Assembly (NCBI GenBank): GCA_009760855.2
Contig: WPIO01000034.1
Span: forward strand, 3,777,501 to 3,841,500
Origin: Cristatella mucedo
Taxonomy: Eukaryota; Bryozoa; Phylactolaemata; Cristatellidae
Direction of reading: 5' to 3'
DNA length: 64,000 nt
The first letter of the stretch is position 1, and every line of letters begins with the position of its first letter. This document shows positions 29,233-41,345 of this stretch, piece after piece. The position numbers and the translations under genes were made by a program. The notes beneath the pieces were generated by a model. That model worked only from the letters and a program-made list of their open reading frames with translations, was not told the DNA's origin and searched no databases.

Positions 29233-31162
29233 TTCGATTCCTTCGACAGAGCAGCATCCGCTTGAGCTAAGAAGTGCCCGCACAGGAAGCGTCGGCACTG
29301 AATGTTGTTGCTGACGTGTTTAGGGTCGAATCCAATCTTCTGAGTGCAAAAAACCGTTCAGAATGAACGAGTAACCGGCCATGCTGTCTGTCTGTTGGGG
29401 GAGCATCGATGCCGATCATCTCAAGCCGAGATCCCCGAGTTCTTAGCAGCAAGCAGTCGGTTTGATATTTGCTATTTTTGGCTGGACACCTAGGACACCT
29501 CGAGCGGCGCTGCCAGTTCGGGAGCACGCCGTCGATCTTTTACATACGTCATGTGCTGGGAGTGGAGGGAGTTGCGGCAGGGCAGGTACAGCGCATGCCG
29601 GAATGCAAAGTGCACGCGATTCGGCCACCGCCCCTGCAGCAGAGGTCGAGTGCACCGCTGGCACCTGAGGCGCATGCGCGCAGGCTCATAAGAAGAGTCG
29701 CAAGAAAGCATTGCAACGTCGCTGATCTAGCATTACGTCAGGCAGTCGTTTAAGCAATGAAGAAGCGCATGCCATTTCCTAGCTGGCTGACTTCTCTAGC
29801 GCTACTGGTGCCTGTGTAGCCGGTGAGAGCGCACTCCCAGGATGGAGTATACTCGGGGTTAAAAAGGCCCAGGCTACTTTATACTCCAGTGGTGGGTATA
29901 GTACGGCCTAGGCCACTTTATAGCCTTATAGACCAAATTATATCACGTTGTATCAATAGTTTTGGGCGATACGCACATGAGCCTTTCCGTGACATTTGCT
30001 CACAATTCCTCAATCATCATCGGCATCTCAATCTCTCTGCTTCCCCTCATACTCATCTCAAGGCATTCAATACTCTGATCTCTCACATGCCTGGTCTTTT
30101 CTATAAACTGTTTCTTGAGTAGGAGTTTTGGCTACCATATGCACACCAAAGGCCCTTGGACTCTGTACGCTGTACAAAGCTCTCAAGCATAGTAGCAATT
30201 CGCCACGCGTCACTGCGGCTAAGCGCCGCTACAGCTGCCGAAAGAAGTACACGATACTGCATAATTCTGAGCGAACCTCGATTTCATAAGGAAGCTTGAA
30301 AAACCAGTATTCGCTTTCCGCTTGTAAGAGCGGCCACTTGTGCTGCACTGCCGGTGCAGGATTTTCGCTATTCAGCTTTAAATCCACAACTCTTTGCAAG
30401 TTGTTTTCAAATTTGTCTCTTGCTTCAGCTCGTACGTGCTGGCTTAATTCGAGTTATAGTTAATGTCCCGCGTTTCAAATTGAAGATCGATCCTTCTGCT
30501 CGGCAGGACCGAGGCTGCTCGTCTGCTTCGTCTGCTGGAATTCGCCGCTCGCGCCTTCGCGCAGGCGCCCTAGCCTGTAACGATGCCGCTCCAGGCTTGT
30601 CTGCTTACGATGCAAGTGAGTGCACGCTTTTTGACAGCAGCGGAGGCGTAGAGTAGAGGTTAGCAGGAGGCAGGGGGCAGAAGTTAGCAGGAGGCAGGGG
30701 GCAGAGGTTAGACAGGAGGCAGGGCGTTGAGCAGAGGCTGTAATCTAAGCAGCAGTCGAGCGAGGCACGCGTACTCTCTGTGGGCCAAGCAACCGGAGAC
30801 GCCGGCCTGGCACATCCGCTCAGCGCCGGCAACGGCCGCAAAGCAGACCATGACCGCATCTCTGACATCGCTCCTGAAAGCTGCTTTAGTTGATCTCAAC
30901 TGAAAATTTCTCATTCCTTTATGCGCTTTTTAGATATCGGCGCGGGTAATTTGTCGGATATCAGCGGAAAACTGGTTGCGAATGTTCTGTTTGGATGATT
31001 GCCAAGGAACGAAATCCAATCGAGCGCCTTGACTGACGAAACACCTTCGCGTGTGCCGCGAACGCACTCAACAACCGTGATCTTGCAGATGCGGCCTTTG
31101 TAGAATGCGCCGACACTAGATGCAGCGAAATTCATCTCCATCCTGCCTGGGGTGGCTGCAAG
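29233..31162. other. gene-free stretch
   Basis: No gene supported. A GGCC(C/T)AGGC(T/C)ACTTTATA duplication lies at 29,867-29,925. A 25-26-bp GA-rich tandem repeat lies at 30,655-30,725. Confidence 0.5.
30655..30725 (+). repeat. short tandem repeat, about 26 bp, three copies
   Basis: AGAGGTTAGCAGGAGGCAGG-type units repeated three times with small differences. Confidence 0.85.
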
Positions 31163-32047
31163 CATCTACCAGCAAATCTCCTGTTGAATCAGCTCGAAGT
31201 CTAGGTGTCATGTTCCAAAGCGACCTCTCGTTAGACGACCGCATCAGCTCCACAGTCAAATCTGCTTACTTTCAGCTACATAACATTGCTAAAATTCGGG
31301 CTTGTTAAGATAAGGATACCACGTCCAAGTTGGTCCATGCATTCGTGACATCCCGTCTCGGCTTCTGCAACTCACTGCTTACTGGCCTACCGGCATGTGC
31401 GATCAGGCGATTGCAGCTTGTGCAAAACTTTGCAGCTAGGCTTGTCTGTCGTGAGCGTCGCAGCTGCCACATCACACCCCTTCTCGCCGACCTGCACTGG
31501 CTACCAGTCAAGCAACGAGTCGACTTCAAGGTTTTGTCGCTCACTTTTAGATCCCTTCATTCTATGGCTCCAGCCTATCTGTCAGATATACTACCCCATC
31601 AGGCCAAGCATCGTACCACCCGCTTTTCGGAATCCAACAGTCTAGAAATACCTCGCACAAACCTTAAATCCTTTGGAGACCGTGCATTTAGTTCGTATGC
31701 TCCCAAAGCCCGGAACTCCCTCCCGACCTGCGTCAGAACATCCCCTGACCTGACCACATTTAAAGGGAACCTAAAAACACACCTATTTAGGACAGCATTT
31801 AGTGGGTCCCTGTGATTCGTCCTTCACGTGCCTATGCGTGCTGACACTGTGCATGCTGCCACTAACCACATTTGCATGCTGACCCTGTGCATATCACCCC
31901 TAACCATGTTATTCATTTCGTTTGTTTTTCAAGCATGATTTTACTTACCATTCAATTGCATTTCCCTTTGCAGCAAGTGTAAAGCGCCTAGAAAGAGATT
32001 AAGTTCTCCGAGGGCGCTTTATCAAGTGCATTATTATTATTATTATT
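31163..32047 (+). mobile_element. L2-A LINE, 3' part
   Basis: Nearly identical to 11,170-12,044 of the copy in the polymerase gene: the reverse-transcriptase C-terminal coding region (frames 31,120-31,308 and 31,330-31,815, interrupted by TAA 31,306-31,308), the 3' stem region, and an (ATT)n tail. The 5' part is missing, as usual for LINE truncation. Confidence 0.93.
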
Positions 32048-32249
32048 TCTATTACGTATGTATCGTGCATTGAAGAACCAGTCACTTCCTTTGTAGCGAC
32101 ATCGCAGCTCTGCCAAATCAGGAGCAACCTTAATCAAAATCTGAATCGAAGCTCAAAAGAAACATCTAACCATTTCCTAATAATATTTTGAGCGAGTAAT
32201 AACACGATTTGCTGCAACATACAATACATGGGTCGATCAAAAATCCTCG

Positions 32250-32410
32250 ATAGTATATAGCAGCCGTTTCTATAGCGGCATTAGAGCCTGCAAGGCTATC
32301 GCCACCGCTTACAGTGGCAATAAAGGATCTTCAACCGAATGACTCGAATCCGCGACCTTGTTTTTCAACCCGCGACCTCGAAACCGAGAAAAGTAAGCGC
32401 CTTACCTAGT
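32250..32410 (-). mobile_element. SINE2 copy (tRNA-derived)
   Basis: Minus-strand copy with the CCACTGTAAGCGGTGGCGATAG body element and a damaged tRNA-like head; the body matches 50,223-50,412. Confidence 0.7.
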
Positions 32411-33013
32411 GCGTGCAATCACGGCTCATCAATCTTCCAGAGCGAGGCCATCTCAATATTCCAGAGCGAGGCCATCGCAATGTGTGGTGCTCCGGTTGTT
32501 TTCTCCTGATTTTAGGGCGTGGAGTGAATTTGAAGCACTGGATGTTAGCGCCTCAACGACTGCCGGCTACCAGCCATAGCTGTCGGGGCAGTGTCGGAGA
32601 CTTCCGTTCGGGACTTGGAGCCACGACGACCAGCTCTCACCTCATGTCGTCATTGATTTAGCTGACAAACATGGACGAGCAGGCTGCGAATGGCTTGGCC
32701 GGCGATCGTCGATGTTCACTAAATCGATTTTGTCTACGGTCCGAGGCCAACGGAAGCGGATGCTAAGGATTTGATTGGCATCGCTGTGCTTGCATGAGTG
32801 TCAGCAGCAGTCGCTCGCAATTCGTCACTCGCCTGACGATTCGGTGGTACCAGCATTACTCCCTACAATCAACCTTACCCGATAAGCCGCAGCTCGGTGA
32901 TGCGTTTTAAGCTTTAGCTGCCTTGTTTCTCAAGATACCTAGCTCGTTAAACGGTATCAGCTAGCGAGGTAGCAAATAGAGAGTAGAGAGCTCTCACATC
33001 TAATGCCGCCCTG
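32411..33013. other. gene-free stretch
   Basis: A 24-bp unit (CCAGAGCGAGGCCATC core) is duplicated at 32,437-32,480. No gene supported. Confidence 0.5.
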
Positions 33014-33145
33014 GACGAACTGTTGTACGATCACTTCAAGGTCAAAACGGACGACTCGGATGATGCGGAAGTACTGACTACATCCGGCTGAATACACCCG
33101 GAGGAACAGCGGCGCGAGTTCCGCAGGCAGCAGACGGCCTTTTAA
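33014..33145 (+). pseudogene. relic of a third galactose sulfotransferase-type gene
   Basis: Translating in two frames gives ELLYDHFKVKTDD and, after a shift near 33,080, EEQRREFRRQQTAF. In the intact gene at 26,393 the corresponding consecutive segments are MLYDHFKAKFED and RRELDDFRRRQESF. Order and spacing are conserved (about 35 codons). Everything before and after is unrecognisable, so this is a small fossil of a duplicated copy. Confidence 0.7.
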
Positions 33146-34164
33146 AGCCGCCGCCGCTGCGGCGGCAGCGACTAAGTCAGACCGAGTCTGCCTCATCAGT
33201 CGGTGTTACCGCAATCGGTTATATTGAGCGGATTCTTTCACTTCTTTCGAGCTCCTAAGCTTCTAAGCGGCAATCGCGGCACCCGCGTCGATCTATGCAA
33301 GCTAAATAGCCGCCATGTCAGGAGACAGGGTTGTTTTTAGCCCCGCGATCACTCTGCATGACAGTTGGAATAGTAACGATCACGATAGCATATGACCCGA
33401 GACAAGGGTCGAGAACTTTTCAAAGACTAAAAACCTACTCCTGCCAAGCACTGCTGCCGAGTGGCAAAGCAGGCGCAGCATTGAATTCTGTGAAGCGAAA
33501 CCAACTGTCGACGACAGAGTACGCTTTTCTTTGGGGGTTGGCTGATTCCTACTTACGGAACGAGAAGTAACATCGTATGGTACATGTTTACCATAATTCA
33601 GTTGCAAATTGATATCCATTATTAGTACATATAATGTAAAAAAGAGTGTATTAACTGTGGTCCTATGCAAAAAACCGCTTTTTTTCATGGGATTGACTTC
33701 CTTGAACGATAGTTTAAAACTTTTTATTGGATGTTGTCGCTTTAATTTACGTACTCCATCTGTATGGACATTTGAAGACGCCAATAGCAACTACTTAAAT
33801 GACAAATTTTACAAAAAAATGTAATATATTTCGTTACTTCTCTGTAACGGATGTTTTAACGGAAAACTGCTAGCTGGCGGATGCTCTCCATATTACTGCA
33901 ATCCTTTAAAGTTTTTTAAACAAGTCTGTGCGTTCAGAGAGCTATCACACAGGCGGTATACTTAAGACTTAAGATATAGATAAGAATTTAAGATTAGCAA
34001 AAGTACGCAATTAGTCTTGGATTTATTAGTTAATTAGTTGATTCGTCTAGGGTTTATGCACCCACAGACCTAAGCTTTGCCGCGAAGGGTGAAATCTTGA
34101 TGCCACAACAACAAATTTTACAAAACTCTATATTGCACCCTATTTTGTAGACTTCAATCGTCGG
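33146..34164. other. gene-free stretch
   Basis: AT-richer than its surroundings in 33,560-33,830. Only short frames; nothing recognised. Confidence 0.5.
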
Positions 34165-34420
34165 TGAGCATAATAATAATAATAATACACTTGATGATAT
34201 GCCATCAGAGAATTCAATCTCTTGCTAGGCGCTTTATATTTGCTACAAAGGAAATACGATCGAATGGTGAGTGGTATTATGCTCGATAAACAACCAGAAT
34301 AACATGGTTTAGGGTGACGTGCAAGTGTGGCTAGTGGCAGCATGCAACAGTGTCAGCACGCGTAAGCACATAAAGGACGAATCACAGGGACTCACTAAAT
34401 GCTGTCATAAAAAGGTCATC
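34165..34420 (-). mobile_element. L2-A 3' end fragment
   Basis: (AAT)n tail, then the minus-strand 3' end and untranslated region of L2-A, diverged from the 56,205 copy. Confidence 0.85.
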
Positions 34421-35386
34421 GATGCGACGACCAGCTTAAACAGGTGGGCATGAATGCTTTGGAAGCCATCTATGATGCAGCCATTAAGCTCAAATTCCCC
34501 ACGAGCACATACTCACGAGCTGCATAAAAGGTAAAAGTAAAGGTAAAGGTAAATTACATTAAATTAATATTTCATTAAATTATTATATATTTATTATAAT
34601 ATAATATATTATGTTATATATTATAAATGCATACATAGTATATGTTAATTAAATTATATAAAATTATATTGCATTAAAGGTAAGGCGATACTCTATGTTG
34701 CCTCTTCTGGTTCCGTTTCCAGCAGCCAAGGTTACCAGTTGCCACTAACTTGAAATCCAACCTTGGTCTTACAATTGCTCAGCGACAGGTCACGCAACAC
34801 CAGTAACAAGTGAGTTACCAAAAGCGCACAAACGTTTGCAATCGCCGAGAATAGTCGCAGTGAGATAAAGATTTCTTGTAAATTAGCTGCAAAATGGCTG
34901 TCGGTCCATCTCCCCCCCCGTGGAAGGTATGGACTGTCGGCCGGGCCTCGCTTGTGGCATCCGTGCAACGAGCGACGGCCGTCGCAGGCCGACGACGTCA
35001 CTCTGTCGAATGACGCCCGTTTTCAGACACCTTTGCACACTAGAGATGACGCTTCTAATAATTGGCAGCGGACGCGCATTTTCTCATCACTGCCGACGCT
35101 TTGCAGAGCACGTCCTGTATCGGCTTGTCTCCCCCGCTATTTCATTCATCGCTCGAGCAGCTGACCGAGTCTCAGAAACGGCGGCCGCTCTGACTAGCTT
35201 GCTCCGACTACGCTCGCTTCAGCATGGGTCCTTGAAAAATTTGACGAAAAATTTATTCAAGCCGCCTTGCTTCAAACCGCCGTGCTAGTTACCTACCTGC
35301 TACCGGAAATACCCTTACCTGCTAGCGGAAATACCCTTACCGCAATTACTTTCGGAGCCGTTGGTTGCGCAACGACCCGTGTGGTC
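34421..35386. other. gene-free stretch with AT-rich block
   Basis: 34,535-34,680 is composed almost only of A and T with short AAAGGTAAA repeats. The remainder is unique sequence without a supported gene. Confidence 0.5.
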
Positions 35387-35612
35387 GTGAGCACAGCATG
35401 TTACGTAACACGAGCATCACATGAGCACACCATTTTACGTAACATGAGCATCACATGAGCACATCATGTTACGTAACACGAGCATCACATGAGCACACCG
35501 TGTTACGTAACACGAGCATCACATGAACGTAGCATGTTACGTAATATGAGCATCCCATGTGCACACCATGTTACGTAACATGAGCATCGCATGAGCACAG
35601 CCTGTTACGCTC
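35387..35612 (+). repeat. 34-bp tandem array with TTACGTAA palindromes
   Basis: Six to seven copies of a 34-base unit (GAGCACACCATGTTACGTAA plus a short ATGAGCATCACAT-type remainder). Six copies keep the exact palindrome TTACGTAA, and the last has TTACGCTC. GTTACGTAAC is the consensus of PAR-bZIP/NFIL3 factors. Spacing is constant at 34 bases. Confidence 0.9.
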
Positions 35613-36782
35613 GGCTCAGTCTCGCTGTTGTATTCGCTGTCGGGATGAGACCCTATTTATATTTACGACTGTCAGCCATTACATTCTCGCCTCCCGATAC
35701 CAAGCGCCACTGGCATTTCTTGTCCGTTGCTGAATTCTCTTCCAAAAATTAAAGTTCTAGAGAACCTCGTATTGGAAAACCCATATTGATAAGACTAGTT
35801 TGAAGCATATTTGTTAATTTTTTGACCACTCGCTGCGAGTAATAGATAACGAGTAATAGACGACGCGCCCATGGACATCTTAATGCTCAGTGCTTGAAGC
35901 TATATCCCGCCAACCGCCACGCCGGCTGCCGCTATGGCTTCGCTGACTGTTAGTAACCTGCCTATTGTGCTACGATCGTGCGCAGCAATTATTGTTTCGT
36001 TAGCTCCATAAACGCGAAATTATAAATGCGTCTGCTGTTGCTAGGCTCCGTGAATTGGGCATTAGAAAACCTAAGCGTGGCCAGCGCTCGGGGGGGGGGG
36101 AAGGGAAGGGAGGGAGGGGCAACGACCGGAGGCCACGCTCGCTGCTCGGTATTCACCACGGCAGCATTCCCTCGAGCCGCCCTTCGCGATCTCACTCTTT
36201 TGCTGCTGTGAATCACTCTAATCACGTGGTCGTCGGGCCTGCTATAACCCTGGCGGCCAACCTTAACGCTTGTCTTCGGAGTTCCCGCTCATTGTGCAAC
36301 GAGCCCCTAAGAATACATTGCATGACTATTGACGACAGTCTTGAACCGTTCGCCTTAACCGAGACCTGGCGGAAATCGGTGAACCACCCGACCCTAACCG
36401 ACGCCAATCCAATAGGATTTTTCTTTTTTTATAGCCCTAGATAAATTAAAACTAGTGACGGAGTCGCCACTGTCTCACGTGCCTCCCTCAATTTCAAGCG
36501 GCTTGCAGTGCCCTCTAAGCAGTCTTTTGAATCTCTTGCTTCAAGTCTCTCCGACCACAAGCTGCCAATGGAGGCAGTAACATATCGCCCAATTACCAAG
36601 TCCTCCATTGTCTTAGAATTATACGATCTCTTTTCAATTGCGTGTGCAAGAAACTGATCTTATTGGGGATTTTAACAATTGGTTTTACAACTTAACTCGC
36701 GCCTTGAGTGCCGAATTCAACGCCCAGAATGACTCGTTTCCTCTCTAGCCCATGTGCATGACACTATTGGCAACAAGGGCTG
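35613..36782. other. gene-free stretch with a G-quadruplex motif
   Basis: A run of G tracts at 36,090-36,119 (ten Gs, then GGG, GGG, GGG, GGGG separated by one or two A) fits the quadruplex consensus. No coding gene is supported; the frames here do not resemble known proteins. Confidence 0.5.
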
Positions 36783-36935
36783 CCAAGCTGGTTTGGCACA
36801 GTGGTTAAGGTGCTCGCCCGATCAAGATCTGGCCGAGGTCGTGGGCTCGAGCCCAGTGGCATGTGTGAGGCGCCTGAATAGAGATTAAGTTCTCTTAGGG
36901 CGCTATACAAATAAATTATATTTAATATTTAAAGG
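36783..36935 (+). mobile_element. SINE1 copy with L2-A-like tail
   Basis: A tRNA-like head with box A TTGGCACAGTGGTTAAGG and box B GGTCGTGGGCTCGAGCCC, followed by a tail GCGCCT...AGAGATTAAGTTCTCT...AGGGCGCT (36,870-36,904), then AAATAAATTAT. The 16-base core AGAGATTAAGTTCTCT is identical in the L2-A LINE at 11,993-12,008. Confidence 0.88.
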
Positions 36936-37221
36936 GTCTCACGCGAGATCAAATATTCTTCCACAAGTTAAGCCATCTTCCATTTTTAACCAAAGTTATG
37001 CTAATCTGATCGCATATGGATCTCATCCGGTCTACAGTGTGTGCCCTCCTTCGAAATCGAAAGTCATTTGCAAATTGAATGCTATTCAATTCCCCCTCCA
37101 ACGTATCATCATGGTAGATCGCTACACAGTGATACTAGCTGAAACGCTTGACGAGTCGGCACCTCTGGCTAAGCGCACTGTGCGCCCTCGCCCAGACAGC
37201 CTATGGTTTACCGCAGACATA

Positions 37222-37398
37222 GTAATAATAATAATAGTGCACTTGATAAAGCGCCCTCAGAGAACTTCATCTCTTTCTAGGCGCTTTACATTTGCTGCAA
37301 AGTGAAATGCAATTGAATGGTAAGTAAAATCATGCTTGAAAAACAAACAAAATGAATAACATGGTTAGGGGTGACATGCACAGGGTCAGCATGCAAAC
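37222..37398 (-). mobile_element. L2-A 3' end fragment
   Basis: (AAT)n tail plus about 160 bases of the L2-A 3' end on the minus strand, close to the 56,205 copy. Confidence 0.9.
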
Positions 37399-37554
37399 AT
37401 AAAACTAGCAAAAGGGCTACTAAGCGCAAGCTTGGGAAAGCGTGCAAGAGATCGGAGCTGACTGTCTACCGGCAAGCATATATAAGCAATACCGGCAAGC
37501 ACGAGGACTACCATTGATCGTACCAATCGATCCTAGCCAAGGCTAAGGCTAGCT

Positions 37555-37735
37555 TTTATAAACACATTGAAAAATCACAGATTTATAATCCAAAATGCTG
37601 ATATTTAGGATAAAAACTTCCTTAACCGCTCCCAGATTAGCTGCTTTCTTAGGGATCTCTGCGGTGATCGCAGCTGATCTCGCTGCTTGAGCTTCTGATC
37701 AGCAGCAGCAAGATAGACGAGATCAGAGAGTCCAT
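37555..37735 (+). mobile_element. L2-A internal fragment
   Basis: Aligns with 9,993-10,170 of the L2-A copy (TCCCAGATTAGCT, AGATAGACGAGATCAG), in the opposite direction to the neighbouring 3' end fragment. A piece of a rearranged LINE. Confidence 0.8.
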
Positions 37736-38624
37736 CCATAAGGTAGCAGGATCCGCGATCTCTATTCTTCCGAGAGACCTCTTTATTCCATCTGCAGGGC
37801 GGCTTCACCTTGGACTGCCTCACCTAGCTTCGCTTGTCTTTCCCATCGTTTTTTAACTCATGTAGTTCAATCGGCCACGTTGGTGTCAAAGATGAAAGAC
37901 GCCCTTGGGAAGTTCACGTGTTGTGATTAATCACCTAAAGTTTACTGGTCGGGGGGCGCGATCTCTCTCCTTATACTTTCGGATAAAAAAGTGACCGTTT
38001 CTTACCCAGCTGGGAACAGTGTATCGAGTTGTTAGTTCTACGACATATAATTCTGTGTCAATGCGTCGTGAGATGAGGAATAGACCAACGAAAACGATGG
38101 GCTACGTAGTCTCCACGCGGTGAAGTGCGTTTAGACAACAGACCGGCCCTTCTCACTACTTAAGACTCTGAAACTGAAATGTCGTCAACTGCCTTGAATG
38201 ATACTGAGGTAGGCAGTCTTTAAGCCAGGATGTTGACGATAGATGAACTGACAGAAAAATCCGAATGCTAAAAGACAGGGACTTCTTGTATCTATAATGA
38301 TGTGCGGATACTATCATGCTAGTGGAGTTTAAATCCCTATTTCTTGAAATACGGATTCTTCAGCTGTGACCCCATCATGATAAATTAACTAGGTGTGGGC
38401 TCGGTAAGTATGCTAGCGGTAAATACGCCAGGTAATCGGTTATCAATTTTCGGTCTCGGCAGTAAGTAGAGCCGAAATTGGTTTTTCAACGTTTGTTTAA
38501 CCGCGAAAACAAGAGTAAAATGTTCGCTAGAAAGATGCGCGTCTGGTGATACCAAATACAATTTCCACAGAGTTTTTGGCTTGAGCCCCATGGCAGCGTG
38601 TGAAGCGTCTGAGTGGAAACTAAT
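37736..38624. other. gene-free stretch
   Basis: No gene, repeat array or known element recognised. Confidence 0.5.
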
Positions 38625-39130
38625 AATGATAATAATAATAATAATGATACTAAATTTAAAATATCGCCCTCAGAGAACTCAATCTCTTTCTAGGCACTTT
38701 ACATTTGCTACAAAGGAAGCATGATTAAATGGTGAGTGGTATCATGCTCGAAAAACAGCAACAATAACATGGTTAGGGGTGACATGTACAGGGTCAGCAT
38801 GCAAGTGCGATTAGTGGCAGCATGCACAGTGTCAGCACCCATGAGCACACAAAGGACGAATCACAGCGACCCACTAAATGCTGTGATAAACAGGTGCATT
38901 TTTAGTTTCTTTTTAAATGTGGATTTGTAAGAAGTATGGGTAAACAGCTCGATTCAGAAAAGTGGCTGGTACGATGCTTAGCCTGGAGGGAAGTAGATCT
39001 GACAGGCAGGCTGAAGCCAAAGATTGAAGGGACCTAAAGGGAGTGACAAAAACTTAAAGTCGATGCATTGCTTGACCGGAAACCAGTGCAAGTCGGCGAG
39101 AAGAGGGAAAATTAAGTTCTCGCAGGGCGC
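38625..39130 (-). mobile_element. L2-A 3' part, diverged
   Basis: (AAT)n tail, 3' stem region, and remains of the reverse-transcriptase C-terminal coding region on the minus strand, with a truncated second half. A later join to a second tail-like AAATA sequence is seen near 39,115-39,145. Confidence 0.85.
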
Positions 39131-39164
39131 TACACAAATAAAATACATATTTTTGTTAGATGGT

Positions 39165-39330
39165 CCAACTAATCATGAGCGCCAACTGCAAGTGGTGAAT
39201 CCGGCAGGGGTAGGCACGATCCTTAATTGCCAACGGCAAGGGGTTCGAATCCTGCAGGAGGCGATAATTTTTAGCCAACTACAAGCGGTGGTGATGGCCG
39301 TTAATGCTTTTCTGTTGCTATAAAAATGAG
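39165..39330 (+). mobile_element. SINE2 copy (tRNA-derived)
   Basis: Box-B-like GGGGTTCGAATCCTGC at 39,239-39,254, followed by the SINE2 body (ACTACAAGCGGTGGTGATGG). The head is diverged. Confidence 0.75.
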
Positions 39331-41217
39331 GCTGCTAAATTAGGTCGTATTTTTTAAGGATCGTAACGTCAATTCTTTCTGCTGTAGCAGCAGCAAAACT
39401 AAACTAACAGCTTAGCTAACTAGACCAACAAAGAGGTGAGAGACACCTCAGCTGAGCGGTCTTTTGTACGCAGTGGACTCAGAGGCGTTTGCCTCTTCCT
39501 GATTTGGTGGGTGATCGTCTGGTGACTTGGTAAAGAATGCCCATGAAGTAGGCCCGCCTTCAGCGCGGGCAGTAGGGCCTCTTCGGTTGGATAGGTTCGC
39601 AATTCTGCTTAGACAAGGGAGTCAACAGAGGCTTTTTCCAGGTGACTTGTCTTCGATGCTGATGTCAGGTTTTCCCGAAAAGGAACTAATGTGATTTAGA
39701 CAGCAAGGAGTCCTTTAAGGTGCATCCCAAAGCTTAGCCCTTTGACCTTCTGCTACGTCATGCAGACCCAGGCCAGCGAAAGCGAACCGATCATTCGTTG
39801 CACTCGCATCTCTACCCACTAATTGACGACTCGCGCTCGTCAAAATGGCGGCTGTCGGCTGCTGCTTCCGGGAGCTAGCACTCCAGCGGCCATTTCCGGC
39901 GTCGGCCGCCCAGTTGCTCGGGTCACGACGCTCGCAGCGTGCCGAGGTGTGAAAGCCCGGATGGCTAACGGTCCTCTAGAGTGGCCGCGGGTGGGATTAT
40001 TCGGATACGTTCTTTTCCGTCGTTTGGAAGTGACAGAGGACAGACAAGCGTCACTGCACAATATATGCAGCTGATGGACGAACTTGATGTTTGTACGTTA
40101 CAGAAATGATGCAGTAGGTGACGTTACAGTGAATAAAGGCACAAATTATTTTACTGCCAGTGTGATATGTTTTTAGCTGCTAGACTAGTAAATGCTAGTG
40201 TGCGTTAAAATTGGCGTCGTCTAATTAAGTGAGGCAGCTTTCTTCGCAGAATGAATGCTTACGCGGTGGAGATATCAGCCGCAAAGTTTCGCTGTCGCAT
40301 TCTGTGAATCATTACACAACTTGGCATTTACGCTTAACATTGTATATTGTAAATATACTTTAAATTTGCAACGACGCTAGTGGTGCGCCTACCAAAGTCG
40401 TGCCTAGCTCGCGGTCTACACAAAGACAAGCTATAGGAAGACGAGTAATTTGCAGAGTTAAGCTGGACTAAATGATGCTAGCTGATGCGTCGTCCGCCGC
40501 ATCATTTAGTCCAGCTTAACTGTCCACGCCTTGATTCACGCTTGATGCACTTGGCTGAAACGATTCGCCAATAGATGGGGGTGGTACTTCCAGCAATGCC
40601 TGCACTCAGCTGTCCGGAAGCTCGCGCTACTAGCGAGATCGAGCTCACGCCAATGGCTTTGCCCAGAGCTTTGCCGGCCCTGGTCTGGCTTGTATTTCGC
40701 GCTATAGTGCTATTCCGAAGAGACTTTTGCTCTACGAACGAGCTGCAAGCCGTTTCGCGAGAGCACGTCTTTAGACCATATCAGCGGAACATTCATCATA
40801 CGAATGCCACCAGTTCATTCTGCGACATTTTCACGGCAGGTGCCTCAAGGTGCAGCTAACACTTACGGCAGCATTTACAATGTGTCTAGCAGCAGATCTT
40901 ACGTTCCACGATTTTGCGGCATTCGGCAGCTGCGAAATTTACGTCAGTGTGGCACATCGCGTCACTAGATTCGGCGGAAAAATTAACTCATGGCTTGTCA
41001 GCGCTTGTCGCTGGTTTTTGATTAGGTGCCTTATTCACTAGTTGATCATGACAATAATATAAGCAATTATACCTATAGGATTTCGTTTGATAGCATTCAA
41101 AGAAAACTAAATCTCTCTCGTGGCACTTTCCCACATACTTAGAATATACATACATACATACATATATATATATATATAAACATATAAACATATAAAAAAT
41201 AAATATTTTCTTCATTT
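39331..41217. other. gene-free stretch with a strong hairpin
   Basis: No gene supported. It contains the 22-bp-arm hairpin at 40,457-40,520 and a small AT dinucleotide run at 41,145-41,180. Confidence 0.5.
40457..40520. repeat. perfect 22-bp inverted repeat, 20-base loop
   Basis: GTTAAGCTGGACTAAATGAT plus GC forms the left arm and its exact complement lies at 40,499-40,520. The loop itself has a 6-bp stem, GATGCG/CGCATC. Could be a foldback remnant or a small-RNA-type hairpin. Confidence 0.9.
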
Positions 41218-41345
41218 GTACGGTGCCCTAAGAACAATTTAAACTCCAAGCGCTTTACATTTGCCGCAGGGCTCTAGCACACGACCTCGGCCGTTAAAGG
41301 TGAGCGCCTTACTCGTTGGCCAAACCTTGTCTGAAGTAAATAACC
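41218..41345 (-). mobile_element. SINE1 copy
   Basis: Minus-strand copy: tail side GTACGGTGCCCTAAGAAC, AAGCGCTT, then a head with CACGACCTCGGCC and GCGCCTTACTCGTTGGCCAA (box A side). Diverged. Confidence 0.75.

Noticed and set aside
28891-29270. Ile/Tyr-rich frames
   Set aside because: Translated (AT)n microsatellite; the same applies at 53,524-53,961.
36783-36860. Functional tRNA gene
   Set aside because: Only box A/B-like parts are present, no full cloverleaf, and the sequence continues into a SINE body and LINE-like tail repeated elsewhere.
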